Positions 43,584-49,095 of a stretch of 49,095 nt of DNA are shown here, one piece after another (position 1 is the first letter of the stretch; each line of letters opens with the position of its first letter). The position numbers were made by a program, and so were the translations under genes. The stretch is from Giesbergeria sp. (GTDB taxonomy: Bacteria; Pseudomonadota; Gammaproteobacteria; Burkholderiales; Burkholderiaceae_C). The stretch is from positions 1 to 49,095 of the forward strand of contig NZ_JAQUCA010000023.1 of the NCBI RefSeq assembly GCF_028686475.1, written 5' to 3'. The notes beneath the pieces were generated by a model. The model was not told the DNA's origin. It saw nothing but the letters and a program-made list of their open reading frames with translations, and ran no database searches.

Positions 43584-44110
43584 TGGCAGCGCTGGCGGCT
43601 TTCTCTGCGGTGTGGCCGCGTCGGCTGTTGTGCTGCGGCGCAGTGGCTACGGCGCTGGTTTTGTCCGGCTGCGCCCAGCCCCCCAGCCCCCCCGCCTTGC
43701 CCGATGCCGCACTACACACCGTTTGGCATGGCCGTTTGGCGGTGCAAGTGCAAGACCAGCCTTCGCGCTCCTTCATTGCCGCCTTCGACTTGCAAGGCAA
43801 CGCCCACAGCGGCAGCTTGCAACTGAGCAGCCCCTTGGGCAGCACGCTGGCGCAACTGCATTGGAATCCCCAAGGGGCGCAACTCAACACCGGCGAGCGC
43901 ACCGAACAAGCCGACTCTATCGAGGCACTGCTAGAACGCGGCACCGGTGCCGCCATTCCGGTCACGGCACTGTTTGATTGGCTCTCGGGCTTGCCCACGC
44001 CGGTAGAAGGTTGGAGTACCGATTTGAGCGCCATCGCCCAAGGCCGCCTCAATGCCACACGCTGGCACCCCGAGCCACAAACCTCCTTGCGTATCACTTT
44101 TGAGCGCTAA
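43583..44110 (+). CDS. lolB: Outer-membrane lipoprotein insertion protein LolB
   Basis: LolB receives lipoproteins from LolA and inserts them in the outer membrane. The 175-residue protein has a lipobox LVLSGC (Cys at about 30), WHGRLAVQV, a beta-rich body and LPTPVEGW with a C-terminal WHPEPQTSLRITFER. It is short but within the family range. It starts within the stop of the TPR gene and is followed by ispE after 11 bases. Confidence 0.9.
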   Translation: MAALAAFSAVWPRRLLCCGAVATALVLSGCAQPPSPPALPDAALHTVWHGRLAVQVQDQPSRSFIAAFDLQGNAHSGSLQLSSPLGSTLAQLHWNPQGAQLNTGERTEQADSIEALLERGTGAAIPVTALFDWLSGLPTPVEGWSTDLSAIAQGRLNATRWHPEPQTSLRITFER

Positions 44111-44121
44111 ATTCTCAGTCC

Positions 44122-44979
44122 ATGCAAGCCCTGTACGATGTTCCGGCCCCGGCCAAACTCAACCTGTTTTTGCACATCACAGGCCGCCGCGCCGATGGCT
44201 ACCACCTGTTGCAGTCGGCGTTTATGCTGATAGATTGGTGCGACACCCTGCATTTTGAGCTGCGCCCCGATGGCCACATCAGTCGCGAAGACCTGAACAC
44301 CCCGCTGCCACAAGATGATTTAATTGTGCGTGCGGCCAAAGCCCTGCAAAGGGCCACCGGCTGCCCTTTGGGTGCCCACATCGGCATCCACAAAAGCATT
44401 CCGGCCCAAGCGGGCATGGGCGGTGGCTCCTCCGATGCCGCCAGCACCTTGCTGGCCCTCAACCAACTGTGGCAACTTCACTTGGACCGTGCCAGCCTAA
44501 GCCGCATTGGCTTGCAACTGGGTGCCGACGTGCCCTTCTTTTTGTGCGGCCACGGTGCAGCGTGGGTAGAGGGTATCGGTGAACACATCACCCCACTGAC
44601 TGGCGCACAGGCCCTGCCTGCGGCCCAGTTTGCCGTAGTCAAGCCAGCCGCTGGGTTGGAAACCCCGGCCATCTTTGCCTCTGCGCTGTTGCAGCGTGAC
44701 ACCGCTCCCGTCAGTATTGAGCAGTTTTGTACCGCGCCCTACCAGTTTGGGCGCAACGATTTGCAGCCCGTGGCCGAACAACTCTGCCCTGACGTGAAAA
44801 AAGTCGTTGATTGGTTGGAGGAGCAGCAATTACATGCTATAATGACGGGGTCGGGTAGTGCTGTATTTGCGCGGCTATCACATACCCAGCCTCTGGCCAG
44901 CCACCCTAGCGCTTGGCAAAGCAAAAAATGTGAAAATCTGATGACTCATCCTGTTGGCAGTTGGGTTTCAGGTATATAA
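44122..44979 (+). CDS. ispE: 4-diphosphocytidyl-2-C-methyl-D-erythritol kinase
   Basis: IspE phosphorylates CDP-methylerythritol in the MEP isoprenoid pathway. The 285-residue GHMP kinase has PAPAKLNLFLHITGRRADGYH at the N-terminus (given by its ends PAPAKL and ADGYH), the ATP motif PAQAGMGGGSSDAAS (about 94-108), GADVPFFLCG and the C-terminal MTGSGSAVFA. Its last 50 codons also contain a sigma70-type promoter for the downstream tRNA and prs, and its stop codon overlaps a second -10 box. Confidence 0.95.
   Translation: MQALYDVPAPAKLNLFLHITGRRADGYHLLQSAFMLIDWCDTLHFELRPDGHISREDLNTPLPQDDLIVRAAKALQRATGCPLGAHIGIHKSIPAQAGMGGGSSDAASTLLALNQLWQLHLDRASLSRIGLQLGADVPFFLCGHGAAWVEGIGEHITPLTGAQALPAAQFAVVKPAAGLETPAIFASALLQRDTAPVSIEQFCTAPYQFGRNDLQPVAEQLCPDVKKVVDWLEEQQLHAIMTGSGSAVFARLSHTQPLASHPSAWQSKKCENLMTHPVGSWVSGI
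44815..44843 (+). promoter_or_regulatory. Sigma70-type promoter inside ispE
   Basis: TTGGAG (44815-44820) and an extended consensus -10 TGC-TATAAT (-10 at 44838-44843) are separated by 17 bases. It would transcribe the ispE tail, tRNA-Gln and prs. Confidence 0.6.
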
Positions 44980-44980
44980 T
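44954..44980 (+). promoter_or_regulatory. Promoter directly upstream of tRNA-Gln
   Basis: TTGGCA (44954-44959) and a perfect TATAAT (44975-44980) are separated by 15 bases. The -10 box contains the ispE stop codon. The predicted start near 44987 lies about 30 bases before the tRNA. Confidence 0.6.
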
Positions 44981-45016
44981 TTAAGGCTTGCTGAATAACG
45001 TTCAGTAAACCTGTGT

Positions 45017-45093
45017 AGGGGAGTCGCCAAGCTGGTTAAGGCACCGGATTTTGATTCCGGCATGCGAAGGTTCGAATCCTTCTTCCCCTGCCA
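45017..45093 (+). tRNA. tRNA-Gln (anticodon TTG)
   Basis: The 77-nt cloverleaf has acceptor AGGGGAG pairing with TTCCCCT (one G-T), D stem GCC/GGC, anticodon stem CCGGA/TCCGG with loop TTTTGAT, T stem GAAGG/CCTTC with TTCGAAT, discriminator G and encoded CCA. It lies between ispE and prs, the usual Burkholderiales position. Confidence 0.96.
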
Positions 45094-45143
45094 AATTCGC
45101 CTCAATGCAGGCAACAAACTTCAGCTCAATTGCTGGGTCGCTC

Positions 45144-46115
45144 ATGCAAGCCAATCCTCTCGATTTCATGGTTTTCACTGGCAATGCCAATCCTGGTATG
45201 GCCGCTGACATCGCCAAGCACCTTGGCACCACTTTGGGGGCCGCTGATGTCAGTCGCTTCTCCGATGGTGAAGTCACCGTAGAAATCAAAGAAAACGTTC
45301 GTGCCCGTGATGTGTTCGTGGTGCAATCCACCTGCGCGCCCACGAATGAAAACCTCATGGAACTGCTGATTATGGTCGATGCGCTCAAACGCGCCTCAGC
45401 CGAACGTATCAGCGCCGTCATTCCTTATTTTGGTTACGCCCGCCAAGACCGCCGTCCGCGTTCTACCCGCGTGCCGATTTCGGCCAAAGTAGTGGCCAAT
45501 CTGTTGCAAACCGTGGGCGTGGCCCGTGTGCTCACGATGGATTTGCACGCCGACCAAATTCAAGGCTTCTTCGACATTCCGGTCGATAACATCTATGCCT
45601 CGCCCATTTTGCTGGGTGATTTGCGCCAAAAGCAATACGAAAACCTGATTGTGGTCTCGCCCGATGTGGGCGGCGTAGTGCGCGCCCGTGCTTTGGCCAA
45701 ACAATTGGGCTGTGACTTGGCCATTATTGACAAGCGCCGTCCCAAGGCCAATGTGTCCGAAGTCATGCACGTGATTGGCGAAATCGAAGGCCGTAACTGC
45801 GTCATCATGGACGACATGATTGACACCGCTGGTACGCTGGTCAAAGCGGCCGAAGTGCTCAAAGCGCGCGGTGCCAAGAGTGTCTATGCCTACTGTACCC
45901 ATCCCATTTTCTCTGGCCCCGCCATTGAACGCATCACGGGTTCGGCACTGGATGAAGTGGTCGTGACCAACACCATCCCCCTGAGCGCTGCCGCCAGCGC
46001 TTGCAGCAAAATCCGCCAGCTTTCCGTGGCACCGCTGATTGGCGAGACCATCCAGCGCATTGCCAACGGAGACTCGGTGATGAGTTTGTTCTCAGACCAG
46101 AACGACCAGTTCTGA
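45144..46115 (+). CDS. prs: Ribose-phosphate pyrophosphokinase
   Basis: Prs makes phosphoribosyl pyrophosphate from ribose 5-phosphate and ATP. The 323-residue protein has [10 protein letters not shown], the ATP-binding [26 protein letters not shown] and the PRPP loop [10 protein letters not shown] (about 220-229). The ATG at 45144 ([18 protein letters not shown]) is preferred over upstream frames that run through the tRNA. A terminator follows. Confidence 0.96.
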   Translation: MQANPLDFMVFTGNANPGMAADIAKHLGTTLGAADVSRFSDGEVTVEIKENVRARDVFVVQSTCAPTNENLMELLIMVDALKRASAERISAVIPYFGYARQDRRPRSTRVPISAKVVANLLQTVGVARVLTMDLHADQIQGFFDIPVDNIYASPILLGDLRQKQYENLIVVSPDVGGVVRARALAKQLGCDLAIIDKRRPKANVSEVMHVIGEIEGRNCVIMDDMIDTAGTLVKAAEVLKARGAKSVYAYCTHPIFSGPAIERITGSALDEVVVTNTIPLSAAASACSKIRQLSVAPLIGETIQRIANGDSVMSLFSDQNDQF

Positions 46116-46131
46116 TTCTGGCAAAAAGCCT

Positions 46132-46162
46132 GGCCCTCTCCTGCATTGGCGAGGGCCTTTTT
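46132..46162 (+). terminator. Terminator between prs and rplY
   Basis: GGCCCTC (46132-46138) pairs with GAGGGCC (46151-46157) and is followed by TTTTT. Confidence 0.85.
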
Positions 46163-46211
46163 ACAACCGAAGGTGACACTGGTCGCGGTGCGCCTTTCAC
46201 GGAGAAATTTT

Positions 46212-46838
46212 ATGAACATCGTCGCTTTTGAGCGCGCCATGCAAGGCACGGGTGCGAGCCGCCGTCTGCGTAATTCTGGCCGTACCCCCGGCATCATCTA
46301 CGGTGGCGAAGCCCAGCCCCAAGCCATCGAAGTGGACCACAATGGTCTGTGGCACACCCTGAAGAAAGAAGCCTTCCACTCCAGCGTGCTGGACATGGAC
46401 TTGGGCGGCCAAACTATCAAAGTGGTGCTGCGTAATGTGCAATACCACCCCTACAAGCAACAAGTGTTGCACATTGACTTCCAGCGCGTCGATGCCAAGA
46501 CCAAGCTGCACCTGAAGGTGCCCGTCCATTATGTGGGTGCAGACGAATCGGCAGCTGTCAAGGTCGATCATTGCACCGTCAACATCGTGGTCAACGAACT
46601 CGATGTTACCTGTATGCCTTCGGACTTGCCCGAGTTCATCTCGGTTGATTTGAGCGAGCTGAAGAAGGGTGCCACCTTGCACCTGAAGGATGTCAAGTTC
46701 CCCCGTGGCGTGACACCTGTGACCCGTGGCAGCCAGAACAACCCCGCGCTGGTTTCTATGGTGGCCCCCGTCATCGTGGTGGACACACCCGTGGTGGCTG
46801 CTGCACCCGCCAAGGGCAAGGGCAAGGGCAAGAAGTAA
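46212..46838 (+). CDS. rplY: Ribosomal protein L25 (general stress protein Ctc type)
   Basis: L25 binds 5S rRNA in the large subunit. The 208-residue protein is the long Ctc form, with an N-terminal L25 domain (RRLRNSGRTPGIIYGG, VLRNVQYHPYKQQVLHIDFQRV), a C-terminal TL5 beta domain and a Lys-rich tail. The ATG at 46212 follows GGAGAAATTTT. The gene follows prs as expected, after a terminator, so it may have its own promoter. Confidence 0.95.
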   Translation: MNIVAFERAMQGTGASRRLRNSGRTPGIIYGGEAQPQAIEVDHNGLWHTLKKEAFHSSVLDMDLGGQTIKVVLRNVQYHPYKQQVLHIDFQRVDAKTKLHLKVPVHYVGADESAAVKVDHCTVNIVVNELDVTCMPSDLPEFISVDLSELKKGATLHLKDVKFPRGVTPVTRGSQNNPALVSMVAPVIVVDTPVVAAAPAKGKGKGKK

Positions 46839-46882
46839 TTTTTGCTCTGTGGTGGCAGCACCTGCTGCCGCTGTCTTGTATA

Positions 46883-46914
46883 ACGGCCCACCGCGTGTGG
46901 GCCGTTTGCTTTTT
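46883..46914 (+). terminator. Terminator after rplY
   Basis: A perfect 9-bp stem ACGGCCCAC/GTGGGCCGT (46883-46891, 46897-46905) is followed by TTGCTTTTT. It marks the end of the conserved housekeeping block. Confidence 0.85.
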
Positions 46915-47054
46915 GGTCGTGTTGACATCCTCTCTGGGGTGAACCCCTCTTGGCCTAGAGACTTCCAGTTTTGGAACTCTGCGGCCAAATTGTCTGGGTT
47001 GCTCCCTTGGCTTTGTAACAGTTGGCGTAAGGCATGGGTAACGAACGTGGCCAA
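46915..47054 (-). pseudogene. Possible N-terminal remnant of a YafO-like toxin
   Basis: A TTG at 47054, 5 bases after AGGGGGGAG, opens a frame reading MATFVTHALRQLLQ and later NLAAEFQNWKSLGQEG before it runs antisense into the rplY terminator. The pattern L-A-E-F-x2-W-K-x2-G loosely resembles YafO-family interferases, whose C-terminal half is missing here. The match is weak and rests on pattern recall only. Confidence 0.3.
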
Positions 47055-47402
47055 CTGCTCTCCCCCCTTTGGCTGATGATGTGTGCGAACGCCTGAAGGG
47101 CTGCTTTAGCGGTGAACAGATGTGCGTTGGCAGGGGCGGAAATCATCTCAAACGTGCGGCGCGTCTCGTTGGAAATGGTTTTTTGTGGACGAGCGTGCTT
47201 GCGGCACGCGCGAACACTTCCCCCCGGAAGTCCGGTAACGTGGCGACCGACGTGATGCTGGTGTTTGGTAATCGGCATGGAGCTACCCTTCTGTCCTGCG
47301 TGTTACATCATTTTGATGATGCTTCAGTTTGGAATGTAGTGGGAATCTCTTATCCTACTACGCATCGTTGCGCTTTGGGGGCGGCTGGGTAGCCTCGTAG
47401 TT
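47055..47402. other. Decayed accessory sequence without an intact gene
   Basis: Overlapping open frames occur on both strands but none has family resemblance along its length. A minus-strand frame (about 47080-47278, residues such as LPDFRGEVFARAAST) has coding-like third-position GC and then stops. It is best seen as remnant DNA between rplY and the toxin–antitoxin pair. Confidence 0.4.
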
Positions 47403-47418
47403 GGGTTGCGTGCAACCC
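47403..47418. repeat. REP-like palindrome, copy 1
   Basis: GGGTTGC-GT-GCAACCC, preceded by CGTAGTT. A closely related palindrome occurs at 48191. Just downstream, CCCCTCCGGGGGG with AGCGGTTTT may act as a terminator. Confidence 0.6.
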
Positions 47419-47518
47419 GCCTTACCCCTCCGGGGGGAGCGGTTTTCGTTGTCTCTGATTTCTGTATATTTTGTGTACCATTGCTTGTGAATTTTCGCCT
47501 TAAAGCTAAAATTTAAAC

Positions 47519-47842
47519 ATGCACCAAATCATCCACTACCTCGATCAAACTGAGCGAGACCTGTACCAAGACTGGCTCAATGCTTTGCGTGATCGGGTGG
47601 CTAAGGTGGCAATCATCAAGCGTGTGGCCCGTATGGAAGTGGGCTTGTTTGGTGATTGCAAGCCGCTACGCGAAGGCGTTTGGGAACTCAGGGTCGATGT
47701 AGGAGCTGGGTATCGTGTGTACTATGCCCATGTCGGTAACACACTTATCCTACTCACGAGTGGCGGCGACAAAAAGTCGCAGAGCCGCGACATTGACCGT
47801 GCTATCAAGTTGTTAAAGGATTGGGAGAAGCGAAATGGCTAA
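47519..47842 (+). CDS. higB: HigB/RelE-type addiction module toxin
   Basis: This 107-residue protein of the RelE/ParE superfamily (phage-derived Gp49-like, addiction module killer type) has FGDCKPLREGVWELRVDVGAGYRVYYAHVG, given by its ends FGDCK and YAHVG, and LLTSGGDKKSQSRDIDRA near the C-terminus. Such toxins cleave mRNA on the ribosome. It overlaps the antitoxin gene by eight bases. The start lacks a clear Shine-Dalgarno; TTAAA precedes it. Confidence 0.88.
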   Translation: MHQIIHYLDQTERDLYQDWLNALRDRVAKVAIIKRVARMEVGLFGDCKPLREGVWELRVDVGAGYRVYYAHVGNTLILLTSGGDKKSQSRDIDRAIKLLKDWEKRNG

Positions 47843-48161
47843 AACATATCGAACCCACGAAGAGGCCACCGTCGAAATGTTCTGCAAAGATCCGGCATTG
47901 GCTGCCGATTACCTCAATGCAGTACTAGAAGACGGCGATGAGACTGACCTGATGTTGGCGCTACGTGCCCTAAGTAAGGCATTTGGCGGTGTGCAGGAGG
48001 TAGCGCGCCAGGCGGATGTTAATGCCCACACTTTGTACCGTACCCTTTCTGAGAAGGGGAATCCCGAACTCAAAACGTTGTCTGCTATTTTAAAAGCGAT
48101 GGGTATGCGCTTGGCCATTCAGCCATTAAACATACATAGCCAGCGTCACGCACACGCCTAA
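47835..48161 (+). CDS. higA: HigA-type antitoxin
   Basis: This 108-residue protein has a C-terminal helix-turn-helix (FGGVQEVARQADVNAHTLYR, then EKGNPELKTLSAILKAMGMRL), typical of the HigA-family addiction module antidote (TIGR02684-like). It would neutralise the toxin and repress the operon. AAGGATTGGGAGAAGCG precedes the start inside the toxin gene. The toxin-first order is typical of higBA. Confidence 0.88.
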   Translation: MAKTYRTHEEATVEMFCKDPALAADYLNAVLEDGDETDLMLALRALSKAFGGVQEVARQADVNAHTLYRTLSEKGNPELKTLSAILKAMGMRLAIQPLNIHSQRHAHA

Positions 48162-48190
48162 CAAAAACGGGAAAAATAACTTTCGTAGGT

Positions 48191-48208
48191 AGGGTTGCGC
48201 GCAACCCT
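48191..48208. repeat. REP-like palindrome, copy 2
   Basis: AGGGTTGCGCGCAACCCT is a perfect 18-bp palindrome preceded by CGTAGGT. Together with the copy at 47403 it brackets the toxin–antitoxin pair. Confidence 0.65.
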
Positions 48209-48245
48209 ATGTTTGGTTCATTTAAAATTTTGTCCGATTTACTGA

Positions 48246-49004
48246 ATGGGTATATTCATGTTAAATATCAAAAAATCGCTAAAAAAAGCAAATCTGATTT
48301 TTACTTTTTTGGTTGTTCATGCCTGTGCCAGTAGTGCCTTTACAGCCCCAGCGCTTACAGGTATCATGTTGTCCACCACTGTCTGGAATGCAGCCACCGA
48401 TACTACTAATACCACGGTTAAAGTCAGCCCACAGCCCGCTGTAGCAGCGCTGCCTGTCTGCACCGCCAACTCAACCAATTTATTGACAGTTGGCCCTGCG
48501 TCTGCTACAGAAGCGCAGTTTATCATTAATCCTGCTGCTGTCACAGAAAATACTACAGTGACTATTGTTTGTGGAGGAAAAATGGCATCTTTAGTGCTGC
48601 AGCCAGCAGTGCTTCCTGCCCAAATAAAAGACCTTTTTTATAGAACAAATTCTGATGGAAACATGAATATTTATTTCCAGTTGGCCCGCTCAACTAGCGA
48701 AATTATAGGGAAAACCAAGACCAGTTTTTGGGTGGCTGCCTAGGTGTCTGCTACTTTCTCTCCATTTTATTATGAGGATTCATGGTTCTTCTTAACTCCT
48801 GATGGATGGAGTACGTTAATTACATCGAGTCCACAATCAGTAGCCTATAAAATCAACCAAATTCCTGAAAAATTAACCTACTTCACAATTCCTACTGAAA
48901 CACCAGAAGCTGATTTTAGATATCTTAATATAAAAATCGGTGGTGGTAAAATTTCAAATGTTTTCAATTTTTTTTTGTTTTTAAAATTATTAACTTCTAA
49001 ATAA
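48246..49004 (+). pseudogene. Secreted protein gene interrupted by an in-frame TAG
   Basis: From ATG 48246 (or 48258) the frame encodes 165 residues with a signal peptide (NLIFTFLVVHACASSAFTA), a Thr/Ala-rich beta-type domain and FQLARSTSEIIGKTKTSFWVAA. It stops at TAG (48741-48743) but continues open in the same frame for 86 codons (VSATFSPFYYEDSWFFLTPDGW and onward), so the two parts look like one protein split by a nonsense codon. The second part ends after a run of T residues near 48969, where a frameshift may also have occurred. The region is AT-rich, unlike the rest of the window. I do not recognise the family; a cell-surface or fimbrial role is possible. Readthrough or sequencing error are alternatives. 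Confidence 0.6.
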
Positions 49005-49034
49005 AAGATTTAAATTATACTTTCGTATAAAAAG

Positions 49035-49095
49035 ATGAGTGACAAGGTTGTGAAATTCATCGGATTTAGAGAAAGACAAAGTTTTTCTAGTGTAG
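49035..49095 (+). CDS. Possible start of another gene, cut by window end
   Basis: An open frame beginning MSDKVVKFIGFRERQS runs off the window. TATACT and TATAAA boxes lie upstream. Too short to assign. Confidence 0.25.
   Translation, partial: MSDKVVKFIGFRERQSFSSV

Noticed and set aside
46197-47054. A 285-codon minus-strand frame covering rplY
   Set aside because: Most of it is the antisense shadow of rplY. Only the part beyond the rplY terminator was kept, as a possible toxin remnant.

Overview
The window looks like chromosomal DNA of a betaproteobacterium of the order Burkholderiales, most likely close to Comamonadaceae. This rests on high GC, on the neighbourhoods mutM–TPR–lolB–ispE–tRNA-Gln–prs–rplY and tlpA–accB–accC–prmA–DUF3426, and on a phenylacetate (paa) cluster that carries its own branched-chain-amino-acid-type ABC transporter. 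No species is claimed.

Layout. Positions 1–97 hold the C-terminus of a TnpB (IS200/IS605 family). Positions 390–1681 hold aroG behind a probable attenuation leader rich in Phe/Tyr/Trp codons. Positions 1790–9286 are housekeeping genes: a small unknown, mpl, an unknown, tlpA with an N-terminal 9-bp minisatellite, accB, accC, prmA and a DUF3426 protein. Positions 9400–11447 encode a PAP2 phosphatase and an HD-GYP protein on the minus strand. RNase P RNA (rnpB) follows, then a complete TnpB without TnpA, a secreted unknown and miaB. The 3' end of miaB is duplicated as a perfect 46-bp direct repeat around a 926-bp insert carrying one DUF3800 gene.

Positions 16143–34564 are the phenylacetate regulon. 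paaX is divergent from livHMG, a hemerythrin–LivF fusion gene, paaN, paaG, paaH, paaI, paaK, a thiolase, livK, an enoyl-CoA hydratase and paaABCDE. PaaK activates phenylacetate to its CoA ester, PaaABC(D)E epoxidises the ring with O2, PaaG isomerises the epoxide to the oxepin, PaaN oxidises the ring-opened aldehyde, and hydratase, PaaH and thiolase complete beta-oxidation. The Liv-type proteins probably import phenylacetate or a related acid (inference). No fused oxepin-CoA hydrolase domain is present.

Positions 34645–46838 hold a small secreted protein, trpS with a C-terminal DUF1508-like domain, then on the minus strand a glycosyltransferase, mutY, a dynamin-like GTPase and mutM, and on the plus strand a TPR protein, lolB, ispE, tRNA-Gln, prs and rplY. 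From about 46915 the sequence becomes accessory: a decayed stretch with a possible toxin remnant, palindromic REP-like repeats around a HigB/HigA-type toxin–antitoxin pair, and an AT-rich secreted-protein gene interrupted by an in-frame amber codon.

The observations most worth a second look are the hemerythrin–LivF fusion, the DUF3800 insert with its 46-bp repeats in miaB, the aroG leader peptide and attenuator, and the TnpB locus next to rnpB.
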